Below, one piece after another: positions 20,991 to 33,718 of a stretch of 64,000 nt of DNA. The notes beneath the pieces were generated by a model, which was given only the letters and a program-made list of their open reading frames with translations, searched no databases and was not told the origin of the DNA. Origin of the DNA: Scolanthus callimorphus (taxonomy: Eukaryota; Cnidaria; Anthozoa; Actiniaria; Edwardsiidae); contig CM066916.1 of assembly GCA_033964015.1 (NCBI GenBank), positions 28,165,404 to 28,229,403 on the forward strand, in the 5' to 3' direction. The translations under genes and the position numbers were made by a program. Every line of letters begins with the position of its first letter. Position 1 is the first letter of the stretch.

Positions 20991-22751
20991 TTGTTGCAGT
21001 TGGATAATAATAGATTTTAATATATGGTTGAGGTCCTGGAAACTCCATATGACCAGGGCTCATTGAGATTGTTCTAGTCTCATTCCGATTTTTTAGGACC
21101 TTATGTTTTTTGCCTTACACCATGGTTGTTCATTTGACTTCACGAAAAGCCCAAGTGCATTTTCTGTGAATATAAATTTGGTCATAGCATAACAATTCAG
21201 GACAAGCAAAAACTCACGCACTAGTCACAGGACAAGTGAACAATTTTCTGCGAAAAATAAACATAAAACATATAGCTGAAGAGAGGATAGATATATATAA
21301 CGCTTAATAAAAATATTTACACCTTGCAGTCTTGAAATTGAATAATGTTTCTAATATAAAGATGACTAATATTAAAAGATTTCTTATAACAATCTGTTCT
21401 GCATATTGGTATATCAAATGTTCTATTGTACCGATCAGCTTTCTGTTTCAGACCTTGGTGGAAGCATTCTGACTAATTTATGTTGTTGTTTAAAAAGTGT
21501 CCTCATAGTTATTTGAGCAAGTTCTGTGCCGAACTCACAAAGCTACCATCTTTTCTTTTGTCCAGTCACCAGTTCACAATGACTGCAAACTGACGCCGAG
21601 CGGCTGCTCCCTAGTCGAAATTTGCTACAAATCCATTCTTTTCCAGTAAGAAAAATTAAATCCCTTTGTTCTGGAGGGAATAGATTTATTTTGGAGTTGC
21701 ACAATTTGATTTGCATGAGTTTGCGCTAGGTCCCCCTCCCCCTTGAGGAGAGTTTGTTAACAGCCGCCATTTTGGTTGTTCAAGTTGTGCTGATACCGAC
21801 CGTTACCGACCATTACGAAGGGGGTCGTGCGAGTTTAATGGGGTCTGCTACCTTTGCGTATGTAACTGCAGGATAATTATTGATTTTGCTCCGTCGGTAA
21901 CATGTATATCTACGATCCTGGTGTGTTTTTTTAGTGGTTGAATTCGAATTTTGTAAAAAAAATATGTCCCAAAGTGTGTTCTGCCGATCGATCTGACTAG
22001 CCGTTTTTGGGCTTCAGCCTCCCACCTTGTCTTTCTCTCTGTATGGGGGGCGAATTGAAGATAAATCTGTGAAACTTCACATGATTGTCAAGGACAACCA
22101 CAACTAACCACATGGTAAGTTTCAGTAATTTTTATCAAGAATTTCCTATAAATTTCCAGGTCCAAACATCCCTTACCACAATCCCCATATAAACCCTATA
22201 ATACTTCAATGTTGTAGTACACAAACCATTGTCCTGGGTCACCTGTGGCGTGAAGTGCCCAAACAATCAATCTACTAAATTTCAGCTTCCTGTGCTTTCT
22301 CTAAAGTGAACGATTGTAGTTTTTAGTTTCCCACATCTACCCTGTATTTTGACATGCTTTTTACTCATTCATGCGCGCGCAGCGCAAATGAAGGAGTATT
22401 GGTATGATGTGGGACTTCTGCGTTAGCACGATTCTGCGTTAGCACAATTTCGATTCGATTAGCGCCATTCGATTATCGCCAATAATCGTTCCACTTTCTT
22501 TCAACCTTTCCACTTATCGTCTCTCCAGTTTGACTACTTACAACAGTGGTAACCCATCCACTTTCTAACCTCACCCGATCGGGCTTAACTTTGGCCTATC
22601 AGCGTTCAAGTGCTACACACGGCTTGCCATCTTGCCTTGCCATGCTAACTTCCGGTACAAAAATAATTTTATAGTCGACCATGCCAGCAGATCTCGCAAA
22701 CGTCACTTCCGATCCTTTGCTCGGAGAGTTAGCGACGCCATTCTTGTCAAG
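20991..22751. other. no gene seen; upstream region of the candidate two-exon gene
   Basis: No coding region is supported. About 22440-22500 repeats 'cgattagcgc/cgattatcgcc'-like words. The last 100 bases before 22752 are moderately GC-rich compared with the surroundings and could hold a promoter, but I see no clear TATA box. Confidence 0.4.
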
Positions 22752-24003
22752 ATGGAAAACATTCACGATTTGTCGATCGGTTTACAGAAATTGTTGTTTA
22801 AATTCGGAGATTATCGGTAAGTAACAGTCATATGCCTTTGTCAGTCGTGATTGCATATTTGTAGATGTTTTGAAGCGTATTTTGACAACAATTTCACGAA
22901 CAATTTGCCGACTGCAGAGGGACTAATATTCTTTGGTGGATTTCTTTAAAGCTACTTGGCCCTAGAGAGGGGAATTCTCCAAATACATAGGTTTTTTTAG
23001 CTTAGCTGATATTAATCTTACACAGTTTAAAAGTAGTTCAAAAATGTTATTGTTTCAATATGCAATTTCCCCTAAACAAACTGACGACTTTTTGTGGCTA
23101 ATTGGGCTTTGGGTTAACTTCCATTACAATTGTAAACAGATGAAAATATGTAATTAATATATTCATTTCCTATAAACAGTGTATTAATCATAAATAAACT
23201 TGACTGATTGAGCAAAAAAACTGATTACAATTGCACACACATTATTCGGGAATAATTTACAAGAAAATCTGATGGATAAATCCAACAATATTACTGGTAG
23301 GGATCTGTTTTAATCTGAGAGATGAAAAATTTAATTAAAAGCTATTTCTGAAATTAAAAATAATTGTTTATATTTTTTTTCGATATTCTTACATTTTGTT
23401 GCATCCCTATTTTGATGGTGTAAATTTCTGGCAAATATACTGTTGTTCTATAACACACCAAGTGAATATTTATCTCACATTCAGTCTACACCTCATAAGC
23501 TGCATGCATACCAGACAATATTACATGGCCATATGGAGATACAAATGTTATCTTTGAGTGTTAAAATTTATAAATTTTGAACACAATAAGATTTGTATCA
23601 CCCTTAGTAAAGCCTAAAACTCAAGCATGGAGCACAGGCAAGTGTGATAAACAAGATGAAGATGCAAGAAATCCTTTGCCTTGGATATTGCTCTTCTGGC
23701 GATTTCTATTGGTTGTTTAGCACCATGCAGAGGAGGCGCATTGTCTGTTGCTGCGAGCACTTCACTTTCTATTAGAAACTTCTAGTTAGTCATGTAGAGA
23801 CGTCTCAACGATTAGCAGCTCTGCAAAAGTTCGCATATTGGGAAGCATTTCTTCTGTATTCATGCACTCCCAGGCAGCTTCAAATTTGCACAGTGGAGTA
23901 TTTAGGTGATTCCCGTGAATCTGTGGTGGAGAGAAACTATCTTCTGTTTTTCGTTAAGACATTCGTGAAAGAAATGGACAACAAAGTGGAGGTGGTTATT
24001 TGA
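22752..24003 (+). CDS. candidate two-exon small gene, unknown function
   Basis: Exon 1 (22752-22816) starts with ATG in the context GTCAAGATGG and encodes MENIHDLSIGLQKLLFKFGDY before a consensus donor (CG/GTAAGTAA). Exon 2 (23790-24003) follows an acceptor AG at 23788-23789; it restores frame with CG+T and runs 70 codons to TGA. Recognisable stretches include HVETSQRLAALQKFAYWEAF and VEYLGDSRESVVERNYLLFF. The predicted protein is 92 residues, with a hydrophobic patch (LLFFVKTF) but no signal peptide. I do not recognise a family. The case rests on splice-phase agreement and the protein-like composition; a third exon or a different acceptor is possible. Confidence 0.4.
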
Positions 24004-24704
24004 TCTTGGACTTTCCCGGGGGTTGGGCTCTTTGGTCATTAGTCTGGTAACTATCTCGTAGGTTCATTGCCATAAGTCACACGACTGACAAATTTTATGA
24101 AATCATACAGCCCAGGGTAGGAATATTGACCAAGATTTGACACTGTATTTTGGCCCAATGGTGGGGAATTTTTCTGTAAAAATTTTAAAAATGTCAAATC
24201 CCCCCCCCCCCCCAGCGGCTTAACATTGTGTGGGGGGGTGGCTTGTGAAAATGTATCAGAAAATAGGGTCTGTATACAAAGTCGTACAGTTTACATAACA
24301 GGACTACTATGAGTATTATATATTGGACTCCATGCTTTACTATTAAGAAAAAAATTCAGTGAAAATTCAGTAGGCCAGATCCAGTTTGGTGTTCCTGAGA
24401 AATTTTGAATTCATTTTTTTCATTGAACAAGTATGGAGCCCTGTTATTCATTAATAATATAGCATTCATACATAGACTTAAACTATCCAATTTCAAAATA
24501 ATTGGACACAAGAAAAATCAATCTGCCAGCACTATTGGATTTTGTGCCTGTATATATGCTTGTCATCTCCATGCTAGGGGTAAACCAACTGGAGATCTCT
24601 TTCAAAGGCAATATGACAACATTTGAACAAAAATCAGAGACATTTTCTTGAATTGCCCATGTGGCTATTGATGAGAACTTACCACATGCCTGTATCCAGT
24701 ATTT
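24004..24704. other. no gene seen; C run
   Basis: A C run lies near 24200-24215 and a G run near 24230. No coding signal. The short frame at 24405-24626 has no domain. Confidence 0.5.
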
Positions 24705-25035
24705 TCCCAGTGGGGGCTCCCCTATTCTTGGGACGGGGGTGCTCATTGGGAAATTTCGATTTTACCCCTAAAAGGTACCAAACATGGTGTTGCTTAGTTG
24801 ATTTTGACCCCTAAAAGGTACCAACAAGACATATTTTCCTGATGTAAATTCATGTCCAAGTACACCAATATAGATTCACCCAACAAACCACCTATACCAG
24901 TCTATCACTATCTATCATCCAGGGTTAGGTTAGGGTCAGGTTTAGGGTAGGGTTAAGTTAGGGTTATCCCTAAAAGCTACCAGAGGCCTGATTTTTAACC
25001 CTAAAAGGTATGACATGCACCCCGCCCCAAGATAG
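24705..25035 (+). repeat. CCCTAAAAG-family repeat with telomere-like stretch, copy 2
   Basis: 'gggacgggggtgctcattgg' followed by 'acccctaaaaggtacc' twice matches the copies at 18330 and 61955. Within it, 24918-24968 reads as degenerate TTAGGG units ('gttaggttagggtcagg' and onward). TTAGGG is the usual metazoan telomere repeat, but here it probably arose from the element's own CCCTAA words. Confidence 0.7.
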
Positions 25036-25630
25036 GGCAGTCTCCTCCCAAAGTATTTTCAATATCTGAAAAATTATCCATTCACTAATTCCAAATTCAT
25101 GAATGAGTTGGCTCATAGAGCCCTTTGATTAATTTTACAGGCATCGGTATGAAGAATAAAAATGCAATTGATACAGTAGCTGTAACATCCAAACTTTGCA
25201 GGTAAACTGTTTCAGTCACTTTCTCAATGCTATGATTAACCTTTTGTCGATAACTTATGTTTGATATTTTCGCAATGATTTCACTTTGCGTTTGCAGTGT
25301 TTATGTGGGATTTTGAACTTCTTGCCTATACTCAACAAAATGGTGGCGGAAACCGTGATAACGCCTATCGAACCTATTTGGCAAACAGTTCAATTACCAA
25401 TTGCTTGATTGTCAAAAAGTTCGATTAGCAATGTTCGATCGGCTCCGTAAATTGGGAATTCGATTGACCTCTACAGACTACAACTACACAGCAGGGAAAC
25501 GTGATTCATATCTCCCCTTTACTACCCTGTTTTTCCGGACCTGAACAAGGAATACGCTCTACAGGAAACGCTCTTCCATACATGTACTTACACACTTAAA
25601 TAAATAAGCGTCGTGTTGTCGAGTGCTTAC
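25036..25630. repeat. intron-like flank of first-exon repeat, copy 3
   Basis: From about 25293 ('ttgcgtttgcagtgtttatg') to the exon at 25631, this matches 61013-61348 and, nearer the exon, 50450-50652 ('aattgggaattcgattg', 'atatctcccctttag'). In gene orientation this would be the start of intron 1. Before 25290 nothing is recognised, apart from a possible exon at 25140-25200 bounded by 'ttttacag' and 'gtaaac'. Confidence 0.5.
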
Positions 25631-25681
25631 CTCTTCGTCCGCGTTTGTAGAGACTCGAGTTTGCACTTCACCGTCCGCCAT
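25631..25681 (-). CDS. repeated first-exon unit, copy 3
   Basis: A 51-nt exon from ATG (25681) encodes MADGEVQTRVSTNADEE and ends at a GTAAGC donor. The start context is CCAAGATGGCGG. The 5' flank includes 'catgaggtacaccgctga' and 'catgggcttgaggac', as in the other copies. It lies just before the 8-kb satellite-bearing unit that begins near 25795. Confidence 0.45.
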
Positions 25682-26109
25682 CTTGGACATGAGGTACACC
25701 GCTGACCGCAAGTACTGAAGGCCACATCAGAACATGGGCTTGAGGACAAGTAGACGAGACATAGATAGATAGATATAGATAGATAGTTAGATCGATGGGT
25801 CCCTAATGTAACGTCACTGTGTCCCTAATGTAACTTGGCTCCTTTTTGTAACCTGACTCAGGTTACAATAAGGAACAGTGGTTCCCTTTTGTAACCTGCA
25901 AAACGTTACAAAACGTTGTGGTTCCCTATTGTAACCTGGGTGGTTCCCTATTGTAACCCAGGTTACAAAAGGGACCAGAGGTTACAATGGGGAACCACAT
26001 GCGCTACAGTGGCAGGAATTCGCGAAATAGCCGCTAATTTCATATTTATACCAATAAAAGTCCTATGAAGGACCCCAAAAATCGTGCTTCCAATAATAGG
26101 CCATATATC

Positions 26110-29100
26110 AGCCAGATTTTTACCAAAATCCATAAAATTTGGTAAAAATTTGACTTGCCAATGTCAAGAATTAAAACCACTCATATATCATGCCTACAAG
26201 AATGGCTGTAAATCAGTCAGATTACACAGACACGCCATCAAATTTGGTGCACGTATAGCCTGATATCTGTCAATGCTCCCTACGTAAAGTGCGAGCTCAT
26301 ATATATGTCAGTTTGTCCGAAAATTAGTCCAAAACACGGCCAATTTTGCAAAAGTTTCGAAATAAAAAGAACGTTTTTCCTGGATTTTGAGTCTCTGTCT
26401 GTTGCCATAGATACAGCGCCTAGCAACGTATTATACAAATTGAACAATGACTATCATTCATTGATCACTACACTAAGTTTGAGCTACGTTGAGTGAAAAC
26501 TCGCTGCTTTACAGCATTTCTTGAAGGTGCGGTATTTGGGTAAAAATTTGACTTGTCAATGTGAAGTGCTAAAAAGACCCATATATCATGCTTTCAAGAA
26601 TGGCTGTAAATCAGTCAGATTATACTCAAATAACATCCAATTTGGTGCACGTATAGGCTGATACCTGTCAATGATCCCTACGTATAGTGTTTGCTCATAT
26701 GTATGCCAGTGTGCCCGATAATAAGTCCCAAATACGGCCAATTTTGCTAAAAATTCGACATAAAAATACCATTTTATCTCAACTTTGAGCCTTTGTCTGT
26801 TGCCATAGATACAACGCCTCGCAACGGGTAATGCAAATTGATCAATGACTATCCGTCGTTGATCACTACACTAAGTTTGAGCTACGTTGAGTGAAAACTC
26901 GCTGCCTTACAGCATTTCTTGAAGGTGCGCTATTTGGGTAAAAATTTGACTTGTCAATGTGAAGTGCTAAAAAGACCCATATATCATGCTTTCAAGAATG
27001 GCTGTAAATCAGTCAGATTACACTCCAATAACATCAACTTTGGTGCACGTATAGGCTGATACCTGTCAATGATCACTGCGTATAATGTTTGCTCATACGC
27101 ATGCTAGTTTGTCCGCGAATCAGTCCCAAATACGGCCAACTTTGCGAAAATTTCGACATAAAAATACCATTTTATCTCAACTTTGACCCTCTGTCTGTTG
27201 CCATAGATACAACGCCTAGCAACGGGAGATGCAAACGGATCAATGACTATCCTTCGTTGATCAGTACACTAAGTTTGAGCTACATTGAGTGAAAACTCGC
27301 TGCCTTACAGCATTTCTTGAAGGTGCGCTATTTGGGTAAAAATTTGACTTGTCAATGTGAAGTGCTAAAAAGACCCATATATCATGCTTTCAAGAATGGC
27401 TGTAAATCAGTCAGATTACACTGAAATAACATCAACTTTGGTGCACGTATAGGCTGATACCTGTCAATGATCCCTACGTAAAGTGCGTGGTCATATGTAA
27501 GCCAGTTTGTCTGATAATAAGTCCCAAACACGGCCAATTTTGCGAAAATTTCGACATAAAAATACCATTTTATCTCAACTTTGAGCCTTTGTCTGTTGCC
27601 ATAGATACAACGCCTAGCAACGGGAGATGCAAATGGATCAATGACTACCATTCGTTGATCACTACACTAAGTTTGAGCTACGTTGAGTGAAAACTCGCTG
27701 CCTTACAGCATTTCTTGAAGGTGCGGTATTTGGGTAAAAATTTGACTTGTCAATGTAAAGTGCTAAAAAGACCCATATATCATGCTTTCAAGAATGGCTG
27801 TAAATGAGTCAGATTACACTCAAATAACATCAACTTTGGTGCACGTATAGGCTGATACCTGTCAATGATCCCTACGTAAAGTGCGTGGTCATATGTAAGC
27901 CAGTTTGTCTGATAATAAGTCCCAAACACGGCCAATTTTGCGAAAAATTCGAGATAAAAATACCATTTTATCTCAACTTTGAGCCTTTGTCTGTTGCCAT
28001 AGATACAACGCCTCGCAACGGGTGATGCAAATTGATCAATGACTATCCGTCGTTGATCACTACACTAAGTTTGAGCTACGTTGAGTGAAAACTCGCTGCC
28101 TTACAGCATTTCTTGAAGGTGCGGTATTTGGGTAAAAATTTGACTTGTCAATGTGAAGTGCTAAAAAGACCCAAACATCATGCTTTCAAGAATGGCTGTA
28201 AATCAGTCAGATTACACTGAAATAACATCAACTTTGGTGCACGTATAGGCTGATACTTGTCAATGATCCCTACGTATAGTGTTTGCTCATACGCATGCTA
28301 GTTTGTCCGCGAATCAGTCCCAAATACGGCGAATTTTGCGAAAATTTCGACATAAAAATACCATTTTATCTCAACTTTGACCCTCTGTCTGTTGCCAAAG
28401 ATACAACGCCTAGCAACGGGAGATGCAAATGGATCAATGACTATCCTTCGTTGATCAGTACACTAAGTTTGAGCTACGTTGAGTGAAAACTCGCTGCTTT
28501 ACAGCATTTCTTGAAGGTGCGCTATTTGGGTAAACATTGACTTGTCAATGTAAAGTGCTAAAAAGACCCATATATCATGCTTTCAAGAATGGCAGTAAAT
28601 CAGTCAGATTACACTCAAATAACATCCAATTTGGTGCACGTATAGGCTGATACCTGTCAATGATCCCTACGTAAAGTGCGTGGTCATATGTAAGCCAGTT
28701 TGTCTGATAATAAGTCCCAAACACGGCCAATTTTGCGAAAATTTCGACATAAAAATACCATTTTATCTCAACTTTGAGCCTTTGTCTGTTGCCATAGATA
28801 CAACGCCTAGCAACGGGTGATGGAAATTGATCAATGACTATCCTTCGTTGATCACTACACTAAGTTTGAGCTACGTTGAGTGAAAACTCGCTGCCTTACA
28901 GCATTTCTTGAAGGTGCGGTATTTGGGTAAAAATTTGACTTGTCAATGTAAAGTGCTAAAAAGACCCATATATCATGCTTTCAAGAATGGCTGTAAATGA
29001 GTCAGATTACACTCAAATAACATCAACTTTGGTGCACGTATAGGCTGATACCTGTCAATGATCCCTACGTAAAGTGCGTGGTCATATGTAAGCCAGTTTG

Positions 29101-32100
29101 TCTGATAATAAGTCCCAAACACGGCCAATTTTGCGAAAAATTCGAGATAAAAATACCATTTTATCTCAACTTTGAGCCTTTGTCTGTTGCCATAGATACA
29201 ACGCCTCGCAACGGGTGATGCAAATTGATCAATGACTATCCGTCGTTGATCACTACACTAAGTTTGAGCTACGTTGAGTGAAAACTCGCTGCCTTACAGC
29301 ATTTCTTGAAGGTGCGGTATTTGGGTAAAAATTTGACTTGTCAATGTGAAGTGCTAAAAAGACCCAAACATCATGCTTTCAAGAATGGCTGTAAATCAGT
29401 CAGATTACACTGAAGTAACATCAACTTTGGTGCACGTATAGGCTGATACTTGTCAATGATCCCTACGTATAGTGTTTGCTCATACGCATGCTAGTTTGTC
29501 CGCGAATCAGTCCCAAATACGGCGAATTTTGCGAAAATTTCGACATAAAAATACCATTTTATCTCAACTTTGACCCTCTGTCTGTTGCCAAAGATACAAC
29601 GCCTAGCAACGGGAGATGCAAATGGATCAATGACTATCCTTCGTTGATCAGTACACTAAGTTTGAGCTACGTTGAGTGAAAACTCGCTGCTTTACAGCAT
29701 TTCTTGAAGGTGCGCTATTTGGGTAAACATTTGACTTGTCAATGTGAAGTGCTAAAAAGACCCATATATCATGCTTTCAAGAATGGCAGTAAATCAGTCA
29801 GATTACACTCAAATAACATCCAATTTGGTGCCCGTATTTGCTGATACCTGTCAATGATCACTACCTATAGTGTTTGCTCATGTGTATGCCAGTTTGTCCG
29901 ATTATAAGTCCCAAATACGGCCAAATTTGCTAAAAATTCGACATAAAAATACCATTTTATCTCAACTTTGAGCCTTTGTCTGTTGCCATAGATACAACGC
30001 CTAGCAACGGGTGATGGAAATTGATCAATGACTATCCTTCGTTGATCACTACACTAAGTTTGAGCTACGTTGAGTGAAAACTCGCTGCCTTACAGCATTT
30101 CTTGAAGGTGCGGTATTTGGGTAAAAATTTGACTTGTCAATGTAAAGTGCTAAAAAGACCCATATATCATGCTTTCAAGAATGGCTGTAAATGAGTCAGA
30201 TTACACTCAAATAACATCAACTTTGGTGCACGTATAGGCTGATACCTGTCAATGATCCCTACGTAAAGTGAGTGGTCATATGTAAGCCATTTTGTCTGAT
30301 AATAAGTCCCGAACACGGCCAATTTTGCGAAAAATTCGAGATAAAAATACCATTTTATCTCAACTTTGAGCCTTTGTCTGTTGCCATAGATACAACGCCT
30401 CGCAACGGGTGATGCAAATTGATCAATGACTATCCTTCGTTGATCACTACACTAAGTTTGAGCTACGTTGAGTGAAAACTCGCTGCCTTACAGCATTTCT
30501 TGAAGGTGCGGTATTTGGGTAAAAATTTGACTTGTCAATGTGAAGTGCTAAAAAGACCCTAACATCATGCTTTCAAGAATGGCTGTAAATCAGTCAGATT
30601 ACACTCAAATAACATCAACTTTGGTGCACGTATAGGCTGATACTTGTCAATGATCCCTACGTATAGTGTTTGCTCATACGCATGCTAGTTTGTCCGCGAA
30701 TCAGTCCCAAATACGGCGAATTTTGCGAAAATTTCGACATAAAAATACCATTTTATCTCAACTTTGACCCTCTGTCTGTTGCCAAAGATACAACGCCTAG
30801 CAACGGGAGATGCAAATGGATCAATGACTATCCTTCGTTGATCAGTACACTAAGTTTGAGCTACGTTGAGTGAAAACTCGCTGCTTTACAGCATTTCTTG
30901 AAGGTGCGCTATTTGGGTAAACATTTGACTTGTCAATGTGAAGTGCTAAAAAGACCCATATATCATGCTTTCAAGAATGGCTGTAAATCAGTCAGATTAC
31001 ACTCAAATAACATCCAATTTGGTGCCCGTATTTGCTGATACCTGTCAATGATCACTACCTATAGTGTTTGCTCATGTGTATGCCAGTTTGTCCGATAATA
31101 AGTCCCAAATACGGCCAAATTTGCTAAAAATTCGACATAAAAATACCATTTATCTCAACTTTGAGCCTTTGTCTGTTGCCATAGATACAACGCCTAGCAA
31201 CGGGTGATGGAAATTGATCAATGACTATCCTTCGTTGATCAGTACACTAAGTTTGAGCTACGTTGAGTGAAAACTCGCTGCTTTACAGCATTTCTTGAAG
31301 GTGCGCTATTTGGGTAAACATTTGACTTGTCAATGTGAAGTGCTAAAAAGACCCATATATCATGCTTTCAAGAATGGCTGTAAATCAGTCAGATTACACT
31401 CAAATAACATCCAATTTGGTGCCCGTATTTGCTGATACCTGTCAATGATCACTACCTATAGTGTTTGCTCATGTGTATGCCAGTTTGTCCGATAATAAGT
31501 CCCAAATACGGCCAAATTTGCTAAAAATTCGACATAAAAATACCATTTTATCTCAACTTTGAGCCTTTGTCTGTTGCCATAGATACAACGCCTAGCAACG
31601 GGTGATGGAAATTGATCAATGACTATCCTTCGTTGATCACTACACTAAGTTTGAGCTACGTTGAGTGAAAACTCGCTGCCTTACAGCATTTCTTGAAGGT
31701 GCGGTATTTGGGTAAAAATTTGACTTGTCAATGTAAAGTGCTAAAAAGACCCATATATCATGCTTTCAAGAATGGCTGTAAATGAGTCAGATTACACTCA
31801 AATAACATCAACTTTGGTGCACGTATAGGCTGATACCTGTCAATGATCCCTACGTAAAGTGCGTGGTCATATGTAAGCCAGTTTGTCTGATAATAAGTCC
31901 CAAACACGGCCAATTTTGCGAAAATTTCGACATAAAAATACCGTTTTATCTCAACTTTGAGCCTTTGTCTGTTGCCATAGATACAACGCCTCGCAACGGG
32001 TGATGCAAATTGATCAATGACTATCCGTCGTTGATCACTACACTAAGTTTGAGCTACGTTGAGTGAAAACTCGCTGCCTTACAGCATTTCTTGAAGGTGC

Positions 32101-32510
32101 GCTATTTGTGTAAAAATTTGACTTGTCAATGTGAAGTGCTAAAAAGACCCATATATCATGCTTTCAAGAATGGCTGTAAATCAGTCAGATTACACTCAAA
32201 TAACATCAGATTTGGTGCACGTATAGGCTGATATCTGTCAATGATCCCTACTTATAGTGTCTGCTTATATGTATGCAGTTTGTCCACGAAGCAGTCCAAA
32301 ATACCGCCAATTTTGCTAAAAATTCGACATAAAAATACCATTTTTTCTCAACTTTGGGCCTTTGTCTGTTGCCATAGATACAACGCCTAGCAACGGGAGA
32401 TGCAAATGGATCAATGACTATCATTCGTTGATCACTACCCTAAGTTTGAGCTACGTTGAGTGAAAAATCACTGTTTTACAGCATTTCTTGGAGGCATGGT
32501 AATTGGGTGG
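26110..32510 (+). repeat. 398-bp satellite array, about 16 units, with trimeric higher-order structure
   Basis: The word 'acttgtcaatg' recurs at about 26549, 26948, 27347, 27745, 28142 and so on to 32120, a period of about 398 bp. Three variants can be told apart: A ('catacgcatgctagtttg'), B ('gtggtcatatgtaagcc') and C ('catgtgtatgccagtttg'). A occurs at about 27089, 28283, 29476 and 30670, the last three spaced by 1193-1194 bp, three units. The first and last units are the most diverged, as expected of an array homogenised from the middle. A 67-codon frame present in many units ends at the same TGA; I see no sign it is a gene. Confidence 0.92.
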
Positions 32511-32745
32511 AAATCTGAGCTGACAATGATGTCAGGGTCTCTCGAATCTTCATTTCTCAGTCATTTTTTAGTGTGAAATGCAAACCAAACTTGGCAAATG
32601 GATGGAGCAGTTATAGTTAATGATATATCCGTGTTTATTTGCACGAAAAGTGTCGTTGCTGGCTTTGGCACTCTTATATTTGAGGAGAAATCCGAAGAAA
32701 TTAATGTGAGAAATACCAATTTTAGTCAAGTTTGACACGCCACTG

Positions 32746-32759
32746 GTTGCCATGGTAAC
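32746..32759. promoter_or_regulatory. RFX-type X-box palindrome
   Basis: GTTGCCATGGTAAC matches the RFX consensus GTNRCC-N-RGYAAC as a full palindrome. Satellite units carry related halves ('gttgccatagat' and 'cctagcaac'). Whether anything binds is unknown; no gene is visible beside it. Confidence 0.45.
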
Positions 32760-33043
32760 ACTCCCTAGAAGCGCGCACTATACTTCTCTGTTATTGTTGA
32801 TCTTGTATTGACTACCACAACAGGTTTCAGCAGTATTGAGCTTAATGTCACATTTCTTAACACGTTATTGGGTGCTATATATATGCGTGTTTCAGAAGCG
32901 CGATTTTCAAGGGTGTTTCGTGTTCGGTTTTCAGGCTCGTCGTTTGACCAAAGATTTTCAAAATAAATGTGAAATTCAAAGTCATGTTCACTTGCTTTGG
33001 TCACTCTAGTATCTAGAAACCAGTTTAGTAAAAAACAAAAGCT

Positions 33044-33718
33044 TTAAAAAATGGCCGCCATATACCATCCATAACTTACGCGAAATGGTTCCCTTTTGTA
33101 ACTCCGGAACCGCGCTTCCCGCGCATCAAGTGTCACACCTAAAAAAATATAACTAAAAAGGGTTCCACTTTTTATGCACACTTTTTCCAGATATTGTGTA
33201 TGGATAAATGCTGCACTCGAGGAAAAAAAAAGTTTTTTGATTTGACCGATTTTGGGGTCAGGAGGCCTCGCTATGGTACCCTTTTTAAAAATGACCGGAA
33301 AATTTGCTTTACAAAGTTCGCACAATTTAAACTCCTCCCAGAAAAACCTTGGCATTTCTTCAAAATTGAATGAATCACCGTGAAACTTTTTGGACGACCG
33401 CACCAACTCTTCTTCTAATGATTCCGAAAGTTTGGTGGCATTATTTTGAAATGTGGTGACGTTATAACGTTTTCCGTCAAGGATATCGATTTTCGACATT
33501 TTTGCGTAAATGTTCAGATGTATAGCGGTGTGTGTCTGTTGTACTACACCTTGAGAATTTCGGCCGATTTTCGAAAAAAAAATTAGACACTGGTGGAAGT
33601 CGTTAGATACGTATGCATGTCCCAGAGGGTTACCAAACCCTGCGCTACACTCAAATTTTGGTTCTAAACAGTTTAAACCCTGAGTTTCCACGGGGTGGTT
33701 CCCTAATGTAACCTCCAC
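33044..33718 (-). CDS. hypothetical 224-codon reading frame in the 8-kb repeat unit
   Basis: This is the longest unexplained frame in the window. It starts in the GGTTCCC motif at 33718 (first codons MEVTLGNHP) and ends at 33044. The interior is charged and mixed (SESLEEELVRSSKKFHGDSF), with one CELC-type pair but no domain I recognise. At this base composition a frame of this length is unusual but not impossible. It could be a protein of the repeat unit or chance. A 79-codon frame (32765-33004) lies just downstream on the same strand. Confidence 0.3.
   Translation of the reverse strand: MEVTLGNHPVETQGLNCLEPKFECSAGFGNPLGHAYVSNDFHQCLIFFSKIGRNSQGVVQQTHTAIHLNIYAKMSKIDILDGKRYNVTTFQNNATKLSESLEEELVRSSKKFHGDSFNFEEMPRFFWEEFKLCELCKANFPVIFKKGTIARPPDPKIGQIKKLFFSSSAAFIHTQYLEKVCIKSGTLFSYIFLGVTLDAREARFRSYKREPFRVSYGWYMAAIF

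Noticed and set aside
24918..24968. Interstitial telomere from chromosome fusion
   Set aside because: Only a few degenerate units, inside a dispersed repeat that itself contains CCCTAA words; no evidence of fusion.
26305..30873. Recurrent 67-codon frames in the satellite as a gene family
   Set aside because: They occur in fixed phase in most satellite units and change with the variants without sign of selection; a by-product of the repeat.
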